Source: Methylobacterium ajmalii (GTDB lineage Bacteria; Pseudomonadota; Alphaproteobacteria; Rhizobiales; Beijerinckiaceae). From it: a stretch of DNA of 64,000 nucleotides. The notes under the pieces are model-generated. The model saw only the letters and a program-made list of their open reading frames with translations. It did no database searches and had not been told where the DNA came from. This document shows positions 1 through 10,687 of this stretch, piece by piece (positions within the stretch are counted from its first letter, which is position 1; every line of letters begins with the position of its first letter). The position numbers and the translations under genes were made by a program. The stretch covers positions 25,679 through 89,678 of the forward strand of contig NZ_JACWCT010000072.1 of the NCBI RefSeq assembly GCF_016613415.1, given 5' to 3'.

Positions 1-1631
1 ACTCCTCCACCTCGATCTCCGCCGGCCTCGGCATGGCGATCGGCCGCGACCTCGCCGACGCCGCGGCACGCGCCCGCGGCGAGACGCCCCCGCGCCGCAA
101 CGTCGTGGCGGTGATCGGCGACGGCTCGATCTCGGCCGGCATGGCCTACGAGGCGATGAACAATGCCGGCGCGCTGAAAAGCCGCCTCATCGTCATCCTC
201 AACGACAACGACATGTCGATCGCGCCCCCGGTCGGCGCGATGTCGTCCTACCTCGCCAGGCTCGTCTCGGGCGACACCTACCGGAGCCTGCGCGACACCG
301 CCAAGCAGTTCGGCCGCCTCTTGCCGAAGGCCCTCTACGACACCGCGGCCCGCGCCGAGGAATATGCCCGCGGCATCCTGGCCGGCGGCGGCACGATGTT
401 CGAGGAGCTCGGCTTCCACTACGTCGGCCCGATCGACGGCCACAACCTCGAGCACCTGCTGCCCGTCCTCAAGAACGTGCGCGACGCCCCCGACGGCCCG
501 GTGCTGATCCACGTCGTCACCCAGAAGGGCAAGGGCTACGCCCCCGCGGAGGCCGCGGCCGACCGCGGCCACGCGGTGGTGAAGTTCGACGTGGTGTCGG
601 GCAAGCAGACCAAGGCCAAGCCCAACGCCCCGGCCTACACCCGGGTGTTCGGCGAGAGCCTGATCAAGGCGGCGGACGTCGACGACAGGGTGGTGGCGAT
701 CACCGCGGCGATGCCGTCGGGCACCGGCGTCGACCTGTTCTCAAAAGCGCATCCCGACCGGACCTTCGACGTCGGCATCGCCGAGCAGCACGCGGTGACC
801 TTCGCGGCCGGCCTGGCGACGGAAGGCTTCAAGCCGTTCTGCGCGATCTACTCGACCTTCCTGCAGCGCGGCTACGACCAGCTGGTGCACGACGTGGCGC
901 TGCAGAACCTGCCCGTGCGCTTCGCGCTCGACCGCGCCGGACTTGTGGGCGCCGACGGGGCGACGCATGCGGGCGCGTTCGATCTCGCCTATCTCTGCTG
1001 CCTGCCGAACATGACCGTGATGGCGGCGGCCGACGAGGCCGAGCTGGTGCACATGGTGGCGACGGCGCATGCGCACGACACCGGGCCGATCGCGTTCCGG
1101 TATCCGCGCGGCGAGGGCGTGGGCGTCGAGATGCCCGATCGCGGCGAGGTGCTGGCGATCGGCCGTGGCCGGGTGATCCAGCGTCCGGAAGGGGCGCGGG
1201 TGGCGTTGCTCAGCCTCGGCACGCGCCTGGCGGAAGCGCTGAAGGCGGCGGAGCGGCTCGAGGCGGCGGGCATCGGCGTGACGGTGGCGGACGCGCGGTT
1301 CGCCAAGCCGCTGGACGAGGCCCTGATCCTGGACCTGGCCTCAAACCACGAGGTTCTGGTGACGCTGGAAGAGGGGTCGGTGGGCGGCTTCGGCGCGATG
1401 GTGCTGCACCTGCTGTCGTCGCGCGGGGCTCTCGACGATGGCCGGGTGCGGGTTCGCACGCTGACCTTGCCGGACAGCTACCAGGACCACGACACGCCGG
1501 AGCGGATGTACGCGGAGGCGGGCCTCGACGCCCCGTCGATCGTCAAGGTCGTCGAGGAGATCCTCCCGGCCCGCGAGGCCAAGGCTGCGACCGCCAGCAA
1601 CGTCGTCAGCGTCGCGCGCCGCCAGCGCTGA
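1..1631 (+). CDS. dxs: 1-deoxy-D-xylulose-5-phosphate synthase, 3' part (5' end outside window)
   Basis: Thiamine-diphosphate enzyme that condenses pyruvate and glyceraldehyde 3-phosphate to DXP, the first step of the MEP isoprenoid pathway. The open frame runs in from base 3 ([12 protein letters not shown], a Dxs signature), so the methionine at base 33 is internal and the gene starts before the window. Visible motifs are [18 protein letters not shown] and [15 protein letters not shown] (ThDP/Mg binding), GPIDGHN, the catalytic-Glu segment [35 protein letters not shown], and a C-terminal transketolase domain. A hairpin follows the stop. The family and role are certain; only the 5' boundary is missing. 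Confidence 0.97.
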   Translation, partial: SSTSISAGLGMAIGRDLADAAARARGETPPRRNVVAVIGDGSISAGMAYEAMNNAGALKSRLIVILNDNDMSIAPPVGAMSSYLARLVSGDTYRSLRDTAKQFGRLLPKALYDTAARAEEYARGILAGGGTMFEELGFHYVGPIDGHNLEHLLPVLKNVRDAPDGPVLIHVVTQKGKGYAPAEAAADRGHAVVKFDVVSGKQTKAKPNAPAYTRVFGESLIKAADVDDRVVAITAAMPSGTGVDLFSKAHPDRTFDVGIAEQHAVTFAAGLATEGFKPFCAIYSTFLQRGYDQLVHDVALQNLPVRFALDRAGLVGADGATHAGAFDLAYLCCLPNMTVMAAADEAELVHMVATAHAHDTGPIAFRYPRGEGVGVEMPDRGEVLAIGRGRVIQRPEGARVALLSLGTRLAEALKAAERLEAAGIGVTVADARFAKPLDEALILDLASNHEVLVTLEEGSVGGFGAMVLHLLSSRGALDDGRVRVRTLTLPDSYQDHDTPERMYAEAGLDAPSIVKVVEEILPAREAKAATASNVVSVARRQR

Positions 1632-1641
1632 GGTGCGAAAT

Positions 1642-1668
1642 CGGGCCGCGTCCGGCGGACGCGGCCCG
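1642..1668. terminator. Bidirectional terminator-like hairpin between dxs and sodC
   Basis: Perfect 12-bp inverted repeat (arms 1642-1653 and 1657-1668, 3-nt loop GGC) in the 44-bp gap between convergent dxs and sodC. There is no long T-tract, as is usual at this GC content. Function is inferred from position. Confidence 0.6.
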
Positions 1669-1675
1669 GTCGCCG

Positions 1676-2218
1676 TTACTTGATGACCGCGCAGGCGATG
1701 CGGGCGCCCGCATTGCCGATCGGCTGCGTGAGGTGGTCGTCCTCGTTGGCGTGGATGATCAGGGCCGAGCCGTCGTTGTCCTTCAGGCCGCCCTCGCCGG
1801 TGAGCGGCGTGTCGCTCGACACCTCCGCATTCACCGAGCCGTCGGCGGCGGCAAAGACGTTCGGCATGTCGCCCTCGTCCGGCCCTTCCGGGTGCAGCAG
1901 GCCGTGCTTGGCGTTGTCGTGATTGACGTGCGCCTTGGACTCCTGGAACTTGTCGGTATCGGCGCAGCTGCCGACCGCGTGGAAGTGGATGCCGTGCCAG
2001 CCGGCCGGCAGGCCGCCGGGCTGGATCGTCACCCGCATCACCAGGGTGTTGGCGCCGTCGCGGATCGCGATCTTGCCGATCGTGTCGCCCTTGTTGTTGA
2101 CGATCGGCGCGTCGTAGGTCGTCGGCGCCGCCGGCGCCTCCTGGGCGGGCTTGTCCTGCGCCAGGGCGGGAGCCGCGAGGCCGAAGGCCATGGCGCTCGC
2201 GAGCACGATATGTCTCAT
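1676..2218 (-). CDS. sodC: Periplasmic Cu/Zn superoxide dismutase
   Basis: 180-residue exported superoxide dismutase converting superoxide to peroxide and oxygen in the periplasm. The start at 2218 gives a clean signal peptide (MRHIVLASAMAFGLAAPALA, cleavage before QDKPAQ); the frame stays open upstream but reads through tlyA antisense, so longer starts are rejected. Copper/zinc ligand motifs are visible: GIHFHAVGSC, the histidines in AHVNHDNAKHGLLHPEG, and IIHANEDDH. The C-terminal GNAGARIACAVIK carries the second disulfide cysteine. It is convergent with dxs and divergent from tlyA. Length is usual for bacterial SodC. Confidence 0.95.
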   Translation of the reverse strand: MRHIVLASAMAFGLAAPALAQDKPAQEAPAAPTTYDAPIVNNKGDTIGKIAIRDGANTLVMRVTIQPGGLPAGWHGIHFHAVGSCADTDKFQESKAHVNHDNAKHGLLHPEGPDEGDMPNVFAAADGSVNAEVSSDTPLTGEGGLKDNDGSALIIHANEDDHLTQPIGNAGARIACAVIK

Positions 2219-2326
2219 GGAATGAACTCTCCTCGTGTGCCGCCCCATAGCTAGGGCGCGCGGCGCCCGCGGGGACGACCTGCCTGCAAGACGACGGGCC
2301 GGTCGTAGTCGATCGAGAACGGAACG

Positions 2327-3073
2327 GTGATGACGACGGGCGAGCGGCAGCGGGCCGACCGCCTCCTGGTGGAGGCGGGCCATTTCGAGAGCCGGTCGCG
2401 GGCGCAGGCCGCGATCGAGGCCGGGCTTGTGCGGGCCGACGGCGTCGTGGTGCGCCGCGCCTCCGACATGATCGCCCGGGGTGCCGCCATCGTCGCCGAG
2501 GCGCCGCACCCCTACGTCTCCCGCGGCGGGCTCAAGCTCGCCGCCGCCCTCGACGCCTTCGGGATCGATCCCGCCGGGCGGACCTGCCTCGACATCGGCG
2601 CCTCGACCGGCGGCTTCACCGACGTGCTGCTGCGCCGCGGGGCTGCCTTCGTCCACGCCGTCGATGTCGGCCGCTTCCAGCTCCATCCGAGCCTCGCGGC
2701 CGATCCGCGGGTCGCGGCGCGCGAGGCGACCGACGCCCGCTCCCTCACCCCGTTTCCCGAGCCGCCCTCCCTTCTGGTGATCGACGTGAGCTTCATCTCC
2801 CTGCGGCTGGTCCTGCCGCCCCTGGTCCCGCTTCTGGCGCCCGGCGCCGCCCTGGCGGCGTTGATCAAGCCGCAATTCGAGGCCGGGCGCGAGCATGTCG
2901 GCCGCGGCGGGCTGGTGCGGGACGAGGCGGTGCAGGACGCGGTCTGCGCGGCGATCCAGGACCTCGTCGCGTCGCTCGGCTTTTCGGTCCGCGGTCTGAT
3001 CCCGTCGCCGGTCGAGGGCGGCGACGGCAACCGCGAATTCCTGATCGGTGCCGTGCGGGAGACCGGGCGATGA
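2327..3073 (+). CDS. tlyA: TlyA-family RNA 2'-O-methyltransferase / hemolysin A-like
   Basis: 248 residues: an N-terminal S4 RNA-binding domain (about 9-60, RADRLLVEAGHFESRSRAQ) followed by an FtsJ-like SAM methyltransferase domain (CLDIGASTGGFTDVLL, SAM-binding motif I). The K-D-K-E catalytic set is visible in GGLKLAAAL, VIDVSF, LIKPQFEAGR and NREFLIG. TlyA proteins methylate riboses of 16S/23S rRNA; the historical hemolysin label is not supported by anything here. The start may be GTG 2327 or ATG 2330. Its stop overlaps the next start by ATGA, so it is cotranslated with the following RNA methyltransferase. The dxs-tlyA neighbourhood is common in related bacteria. Confidence 0.9.
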   Translation: MMTTGERQRADRLLVEAGHFESRSRAQAAIEAGLVRADGVVVRRASDMIARGAAIVAEAPHPYVSRGGLKLAAALDAFGIDPAGRTCLDIGASTGGFTDVLLRRGAAFVHAVDVGRFQLHPSLAADPRVAAREATDARSLTPFPEPPSLLVIDVSFISLRLVLPPLVPLLAPGAALAALIKPQFEAGREHVGRGGLVRDEAVQDAVCAAIQDLVASLGFSVRGLIPSPVEGGDGNREFLIGAVRETGR

Positions 3074-4332
3074 GCGAGGCGACCATGACGACGACCTGCG
3101 AGATCGCCCGCCTGGGCCTGCGCGGCGACGGGGTGACGGCGGACGGCGTAGTGGTGCCCGGCGCCCTGCCGGGAGAGACCGTGCGGGCGGCGCCGGAGGA
3201 GGGCACCCGCCCGCCCCGCGCGCGGCTCGACGCGGTGCTGACACCGTCCCCGGACCGGATCGCGCCGTTCTGCCCGTATTTCGGCACCTGCGGCGGCTGC
3301 GCCGTCCAGCACCTCGCGCTCGCGCCCTACGCGGCGTGGAAGCGCGACCTCGTCGTCGGTGCGCTCGCGCGGGTGGGGATCGAGGCGCTGGTCGGCCCGC
3401 TCCTCGACGCCCACGGCACCGGGCGCCGCCGCATCACCCTGCACGTGCGCGCCTCGGACGGCGGACCGCAGGCCGGCTTCATGGCGGCGCGCAGCCACGC
3501 GCTCGTCCCGATCGACCATTGCCCGGTCACGGAAGCCGCCCTGCACCGCGCGCCCGAGATCGCCCGGCGGGTCAGCCGACCGCTCGGCGGCGGCGGCGGC
3601 AAGCCCCTCGACGTGCAGGTGACCGCGACCGCGGGCGGCCTCGACGTCGACATCCGCGGCCACGGCCCGGCCTCCGACCGGGCGCGCCAGGCCCTGGTGC
3701 TCATCGCCGGCGAGCTCGACCTCGCCCGGCTCTCCCTCCACGGCGAGGTGCTGATCGTGCGCCGCCCGCCCGAGATCCCGGCCGGCCGCTCGCGGCTGGT
3801 CCCGCCCTCCGGCGGGTTCCTGCAGGCGACGCAGGAGGGCGAGACGACGCTCGCCCGCCTCGTCGTCGAGGGGGTCGGCAAGGCGAAACGCGTGGTCGAC
3901 CTCTTCTCGGGCGCCGGCGCCTTCTCGCTGGCGCTGGCCGAGGGCCACACCGTCCACGCCGTCGAGGGCGAGGACGGGGCACTCAAGGCGCTCGACCGCG
4001 CCTTCCGGGAGACCGGCGGCCTGCGCACCGTGACGACCGAGCGCCGCGACCTCTTCCGCCGGCCGCTCCTGGCGCCGGAACTCAACCGCTACGACGCGGT
4101 GGTGTTCGACCCGCCGCGCGCCGGCGCCGAGGCGCAGAGCGCGCGCATCGCCGAATCGAAGGTGCCGGTGGTGGTCGGCGTCTCCTGCGACGCCGGCAGC
4201 TTCGCCCGCGACGCGGCGCTCCTGGTGCGCGGCGGATACCGGCTCGAGACCGTGACCCCTGTCGACCAGTTCCGCCACTCGCCGCATGTCGAGATCGTCG
4301 GCGTGTTCAAGCGGCCGGGCAAGAAGCGCTGA
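3070..4332 (+). CDS. TrmA/RlmD-family 5-methyluridine RNA methyltransferase with Fe-S cluster
   Basis: 420 residues, starting 4 bases inside tlyA (ATGA overlap). A short N-terminal TRAM-like segment is followed by cysteines 68, 74 and 77 (CPYFGTCGGC) and Cys151 (DHCPVTEAAL), the four-cysteine 4Fe-4S arrangement of RumA/RlmD. The SAM-binding motif is VVDLFSGAGAFSLALAEG; the catalytic region has VFDPPRAGAEAQ and VGVSCDAGSFARD (nucleophilic Cys), then HSPHVEIVGVF. It most likely makes 5-methyluridine in 23S rRNA. The exact target, U747 or U1939 (RlmC versus RlmD), cannot be decided from sequence alone. Coupling with tlyA suggests a small rRNA modification operon. Confidence 0.88.
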   Translation: MSEATMTTTCEIARLGLRGDGVTADGVVVPGALPGETVRAAPEEGTRPPRARLDAVLTPSPDRIAPFCPYFGTCGGCAVQHLALAPYAAWKRDLVVGALARVGIEALVGPLLDAHGTGRRRITLHVRASDGGPQAGFMAARSHALVPIDHCPVTEAALHRAPEIARRVSRPLGGGGGKPLDVQVTATAGGLDVDIRGHGPASDRARQALVLIAGELDLARLSLHGEVLIVRRPPEIPAGRSRLVPPSGGFLQATQEGETTLARLVVEGVGKAKRVVDLFSGAGAFSLALAEGHTVHAVEGEDGALKALDRAFRETGGLRTVTTERRDLFRRPLLAPELNRYDAVVFDPPRAGAEAQSARIAESKVPVVVGVSCDAGSFARDAALLVRGGYRLETVTPVDQFRHSPHVEIVGVFKRPGKKR

Positions 4333-4356
4333 GCCCGCCGCCCGGCGGGGGACGGC

Positions 4357-6729
<2,373 letters not shown>

Positions 6730-6874
6730 CGGGCGCGGCCCCGGACGGGGTGCGAGGGCAGGCAGTCGGGCATCCGGGGGCTCCGTGGCGAGGCCCCGAC
6801 AGGGGGCCAGGCGACGGAACTAAGCGGGCGCGGGCCGGCTTCCAGTGCGCTCCGTTGACCTCGCGTCGCGGGCC

Positions 6875-7645
6875 TCAGCCGAACTGCTCGCGCAGGATGC
6901 GCTCGTCCATGCCCTGTCCGGGATCGTGCAGCATCACGAGGTCGGTCGAGCGGTCGAGCTGGGTCTCGACCCGGGCGACGCGGCGGAATTCGGTGTGGTC
7001 GGCCACCGCCGCGACCGGGCGGTATTCCGGGTCCTTGACCTCGATGCGGATGCGGGCGTGGTTGGGCAGCAGCACGCTGCCCTGGCGCCGGGGGCGGAAG
7101 GCCGAGATCGGGGTGAGCGCGATGAGCTGCGAGGAGATCGGCAGGATCGGCCCGCCGACCGAGAGGTTGTAGGCGGTCGAGCCCACGGGGGTCGCCGCCA
7201 GCACCCCGTCGGCGATCAGCTCGGGCAGGCGGACCTGGCCGTCGATCGAGATCTTCAGCTTGGCGGTCTGGTGGGTCTGGCGCAGCATGTAGACCTCGTT
7301 GACCGCCCGCGCCGTGTGGGTGAGGCCGAGCACGTCGGTCACCACCATCAGGAGCGGGTGGACGATGCTGCGCTGCGCCACCTCCAGCCGCTCGATCAGG
7401 TCGTCGAGGTGGAACTCGTTCATCAGGAAGCCGACGGTGCCGCGGTTCATGCCGTAGATCGGCTTGCCGGTACCCATGAAGCGGTGCAGCGCCTGCAGCA
7501 TCAGGCCGTCGCCGCCCAGTCCCACTACCACGTCCGCCTCCTCGGGCGGGACGTGGTCGTAGCGTTGCATCAGCATCTCGGCCGCCTCGCGGGCGTCGGG
7601 CGTCGGGCTCGCGATGAAGGCGATCTGGTTGAAGCGCCGCGCCAT
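6875..7645 (-). CDS. nadK: NAD kinase
   Basis: 256-residue ATP-NAD kinase producing NADP. It shows the GGDG motif (VVVGLGGDGLMLQALHRF), NRGTVGFLMNEF, the NE motif in ARAVNEVYMLRQ, and the conserved DGVLAATPVGSTAYNLSVGGPIL segment with SAFRPRRQGSVLLP. Length is typical of the short proteobacterial enzymes. ATG at 7645 (MARRFNQIAF) is chosen because homology starts there; the frame stays open far upstream through the neighbouring gene. It lies downstream of the metallo-beta-lactamase gene on the same strand with a 134-bp gap, so co-transcription is possible but unproven. Confidence 0.94.
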   Translation of the reverse strand: MARRFNQIAFIASPTPDAREAAEMLMQRYDHVPPEEADVVVGLGGDGLMLQALHRFMGTGKPIYGMNRGTVGFLMNEFHLDDLIERLEVAQRSIVHPLLMVVTDVLGLTHTARAVNEVYMLRQTHQTAKLKISIDGQVRLPELIADGVLAATPVGSTAYNLSVGGPILPISSQLIALTPISAFRPRRQGSVLLPNHARIRIEVKDPEYRPVAAVADHTEFRRVARVETQLDRSTDLVMLHDPGQGMDERILREQFG

Positions 7646-7779
7646 GTGGGATGTCCCGACCGCCGAACGATGATCCCGCCGCGCCTCCATCGACGCGCAC
7701 GGCCGCCGGGCCGTCGCCGGCCGCGTCGGCACGAGGCATAGCACGCGGGGGAGGCGTTGCGTCCAGCGGCCGGCCGGAC

Positions 7780-8748
7780 TCAGACGGGATCCAACCCCCA
7801 CTGCACCGGCACGAACTCGTAGGCTGCGCCGGCCTTGGCGATGTGGCCGGCGGCCGGGAAGGGAGCGTGGTAGAACGCCACCGGCACCCGCTCGTCGGCC
7901 ATCAGCGCCAGCATCTTGTGGCGGGTGGCCCGCGCCTGGTCGGCATCCATGTCGAAGAGCGCCGACCAGTCGGGATGGCGCACGAACAGGGCCGGGTGGT
8001 TGGTGATGTCGGAGGCGATCAGGAGCCGCTTGCCGCCCGATTCGAGGCGGAACGAGGTGTGGCCGGGCGTATGGCCGGGGGTGCCCAGCGCCGTGAGGCC
8101 CGGCAGCACCTCCTTGTCCCACGGATAGCGTTCGACCTTGAGACCGCTCCCGAAGGTCTTCTGGACGGCGCCGAGATTGGCCTTGAGCGCCTCCGGCGGA
8201 TTCGCCATGCGGCCGTCGTCCATCCAGAAGCGCCACTCGGGCTCCGGCACCAGCACCTGGGCGTTCGGGAAGGTCGGGCTGCCGTCCTTGCGCTTGAGGC
8301 CGAGGATGTGGTCGGGGTGGAAGTGGCTGATCACCACCGCGTCGACCGTGCCCGGGTCGATCCCCGCGAGGGAGAGCCCCCGCAGCACGCCGCCGGTGCC
8401 GGGCGGGCCCTGGTCGGCGAAGCCCGCATCGACGAGCACCCGTTTGCCCCCGAGGGTGAGGAGGAGCGGCGTGAAGGTGATCGGCAGGGTGTCGGTCGGC
8501 AGGAAGGCCCGGGCGAGGGCGCCCTGCACCTCGGGCAGGGGCGCGTTGCGCACGAAGCCCGCATCGAGCGGGCGCTTCACCCCGCCCTCGTGCAGGGCCA
8601 GGACCGAGGCCTCGCCGACGCCGTACCGGTAGGCCCCCGGCAGGTCGGCGACGGGCGCGGCGCCGCCCCCGGCGAGGCCGGGCGCGCTGGCGAGCACCGG
8701 GCCGGCCAGGATGCCTCCGGCCATGAGGGTGCGACGGTTCATCGACAT
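7780..8748 (-). CDS. Exported MBL-fold metallohydrolase, probable Tat substrate
   Basis: 322 residues. The N-terminus MSMNRRTLMAGGILAG has an Arg-Arg pair before a hydrophobic stretch and an alanine/glycine-rich end, fitting a Tat or Sec signal. The metallo-beta-lactamase core has the metal-binding HxHxDH in VISHFHPDHILG, then TPGHTPGHTSF and ASDITNH. This resembles the lactonase/AttM-like and periplasmic MBL proteins. No substrate can be named from sequence. It is divergent from the gamma-glutamyltransferase gene, sharing a 143-bp promoter gap. Confidence 0.85.
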   Translation of the reverse strand: MSMNRRTLMAGGILAGPVLASAPGLAGGGAAPVADLPGAYRYGVGEASVLALHEGGVKRPLDAGFVRNAPLPEVQGALARAFLPTDTLPITFTPLLLTLGGKRVLVDAGFADQGPPGTGGVLRGLSLAGIDPGTVDAVVISHFHPDHILGLKRKDGSPTFPNAQVLVPEPEWRFWMDDGRMANPPEALKANLGAVQKTFGSGLKVERYPWDKEVLPGLTALGTPGHTPGHTSFRLESGGKRLLIASDITNHPALFVRHPDWSALFDMDADQARATRHKMLALMADERVPVAFYHAPFPAAGHIAKAGAAYEFVPVQWGLDPV

Positions 8749-8891
8749 GGAGGCCTCCCGGTTGCGTCTTCGTCCCGCAGCTAGAGCGCGAGGCGCGGAA
8801 GGGGATGGGTCTCACAAGAGATAAGTCGCGCGCGCGATTCAGCGGCGCGCCGCCCTCGTGTACCGTGGCGGCGAATCAACAGGGATCCGCC

Positions 8892-10628
8892 ATGCGCCAC
8901 AGGCTCGCCGCGATCGGCACCACGCTCCTCACCGCGTTCCTCGTCGTGGCGGTCCCGGGGGGGCCGGCCCTCGCCGCCTCGCGGGCGCCGGTCGCCGCCG
9001 AGCACGGCATGGTGGTGACGGCACAGCATGACGCCACGCAGGTCGGCGTCGACGTCCTGAGGCAGGGCGGCAACGCCATCGATGCGGCGGTCGCGGTCGG
9101 CTACGCCCTGGCGGTGGTCTACCCGGCGGCCGGCAACCTCGGCGGCGGCGGCTTCATGACGATCCAGCGCGCCGACGGCAGCCGGACCTTCCTGGACTTC
9201 CGCGAGAAGGCGCCGCTCGCCGCCACCCGCGACATGTTCCTCGACAAGGACGGGAACGTGATCAAGGGCGCGAGCACCAAGAGCTTCCTGGCGGTCGGGG
9301 TGCCCGGCACCGTGTCGGGCCTCGACTACGCCCTGGCGAAGTACGGCACGAAGCCTCGCGCCGACCTGATGGCGCCGGCGATCCGGCTGGCGCAGGAGGG
9401 CTTCGTGCTCGACCAGGGCGACGTCGACATGCTCGGCACCGCCACCGAGGATCTCAGTAAGGACCCGGCCTCGGCCAAGATCTTCCTGAACCAGGGCCGG
9501 CCCTACGGCGTCGGCGACCGGCTCGTCCAGGCGGACCTCGCCGGGACCCTGCGGGCGATCAGCGAGCGCGGGCCCGACGGCTTCTACAAGGGCGCGGTCG
9601 GCGACGCGCTGACCGCGTCGAGCCGGGCGAAGGGCGGGCTGATCGTCCAGGCCGACCTCGACCGCTACGCCACCCGCGAATTGCCCCCGATCGAGTGCGA
9701 CTACCGCGGCTACCGGGTGATCTCGGCCCCGCCGCCCAGCTCCGGCGGCGTGGTGATCTGCGAGATGCTGAACATCCTCGAGGGCTACGACCTCGCCAAG
9801 CTCGGCTGGGGCTCGGCGCAGGCCGTCCACTACGAGATCGAGGCGATGCGCCACGCCTATATCGATCGCAACACCTACCTGGGCGACCCGGCCTTCGTGA
9901 AGAACCCGGTCGAGCGGCTGACCGACAAGACCTATGCGGGCAAGATCCGCGCGGCGATCGACCCGCAGAAGGCCGGCATCTCGGCCGAGCTGAAGCCCGG
10001 CACGGCCCCGCACGAGGGCAGCAACACCACCCACTACTCGATCGTCGATTCGGCCGGCAACGCGGTCTCGGTGACCTACACCCTCAACGACTGGTTCGGC
10101 GTGCGGATCACCGCGGAGGGCACGGGCGTGCTCCTCAACAACGAGATGGACGACTTCACCGCCAAGGTCGGCGTGCCGAACATCTACGGCCTGCTCCAGG
10201 GCGAGGCCAACGCCGTCGCCCCCGGCAAGACGCCCTTGAGCTCGATGAGCCCGACCATCGTCACAAAGGACGGCAAGCCGGTCTTCGTGACGGGCACCCC
10301 GGGCGGCAGCCGGATCATCACGGTGGTGCTGCACAGCATCCTCAACGTGATCGATTACGGCATGAACGTGCAGGAGGCCGCCGACGCGCCGCGCCTCCAC
10401 AACCAGTGGATGCCCGACGTGACCAATGTCGAGCGCTTCGCCCTGTCGCCGGACACCCAGCGGATCCTGGAGGGCATGGGCCACAAGTTCGGCCCGGCCC
10501 AGCCGGCGAACCACCTCGCGGCGATCCTGATCGGCGCGCCGACGCTCGGCGGCAAGCCGGTCGGGGCCTTCCGCTACTACGGCGCCAACGACCCGCGCCG
10601 GAACACCGGGAGCGCGCAGGGGTACTGA
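8892..10628 (+). CDS. ggt: Gamma-glutamyltransferase (gamma-glutamyl transpeptidase)
   Basis: 578-residue periplasmic N-terminal nucleophile hydrolase that cleaves gamma-glutamyl bonds of glutathione and related peptides. ATG at 8892 is chosen over the upstream in-frame ATG at 8805 because it gives a signal peptide (MRHRLAAIGTTLLTAFLVVAV...ALAASRAP). The proenzyme is autocleaved before Thr379 in GSNTTHYSIVDSAGNAVS. Other family signatures are GGNAIDAAVAVGYAL, GNLGGGGFM, the oxyanion segment PLSSMSPTIV and GTPGGSRIITVV. A strong hairpin follows the stop. Confidence 0.95.
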   Translation: MRHRLAAIGTTLLTAFLVVAVPGGPALAASRAPVAAEHGMVVTAQHDATQVGVDVLRQGGNAIDAAVAVGYALAVVYPAAGNLGGGGFMTIQRADGSRTFLDFREKAPLAATRDMFLDKDGNVIKGASTKSFLAVGVPGTVSGLDYALAKYGTKPRADLMAPAIRLAQEGFVLDQGDVDMLGTATEDLSKDPASAKIFLNQGRPYGVGDRLVQADLAGTLRAISERGPDGFYKGAVGDALTASSRAKGGLIVQADLDRYATRELPPIECDYRGYRVISAPPPSSGGVVICEMLNILEGYDLAKLGWGSAQAVHYEIEAMRHAYIDRNTYLGDPAFVKNPVERLTDKTYAGKIRAAIDPQKAGISAELKPGTAPHEGSNTTHYSIVDSAGNAVSVTYTLNDWFGVRITAEGTGVLLNNEMDDFTAKVGVPNIYGLLQGEANAVAPGKTPLSSMSPTIVTKDGKPVFVTGTPGGSRIITVVLHSILNVIDYGMNVQEAADAPRLHNQWMPDVTNVERFALSPDTQRILEGMGHKFGPAQPANHLAAILIGAPTLGGKPVGAFRYYGANDPRRNTGSAQGY

Positions 10629-10645
10629 GCGGCCCCCGGGATGGC

Positions 10646-10678
10646 GGACCGGCGCGGCGCGAGCCGCCGCGCCGGTCC
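10646..10678. terminator. Bidirectional terminator-like hairpin after ggt
   Basis: Perfect 13-bp inverted repeat (10646-10658 and 10666-10678) around a 7-nt loop, in the 59-bp gap between convergent ggt and the flavin monooxygenase gene. Confidence 0.65.
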
Positions 10679-10687
10679 CACCCGCGT

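Noticed and set aside
2327..3073. TlyA as a haemolysin
   Set aside because: The S4 plus FtsJ architecture and K-D-K-E set indicate an rRNA methyltransferase; the toxin name is historical.
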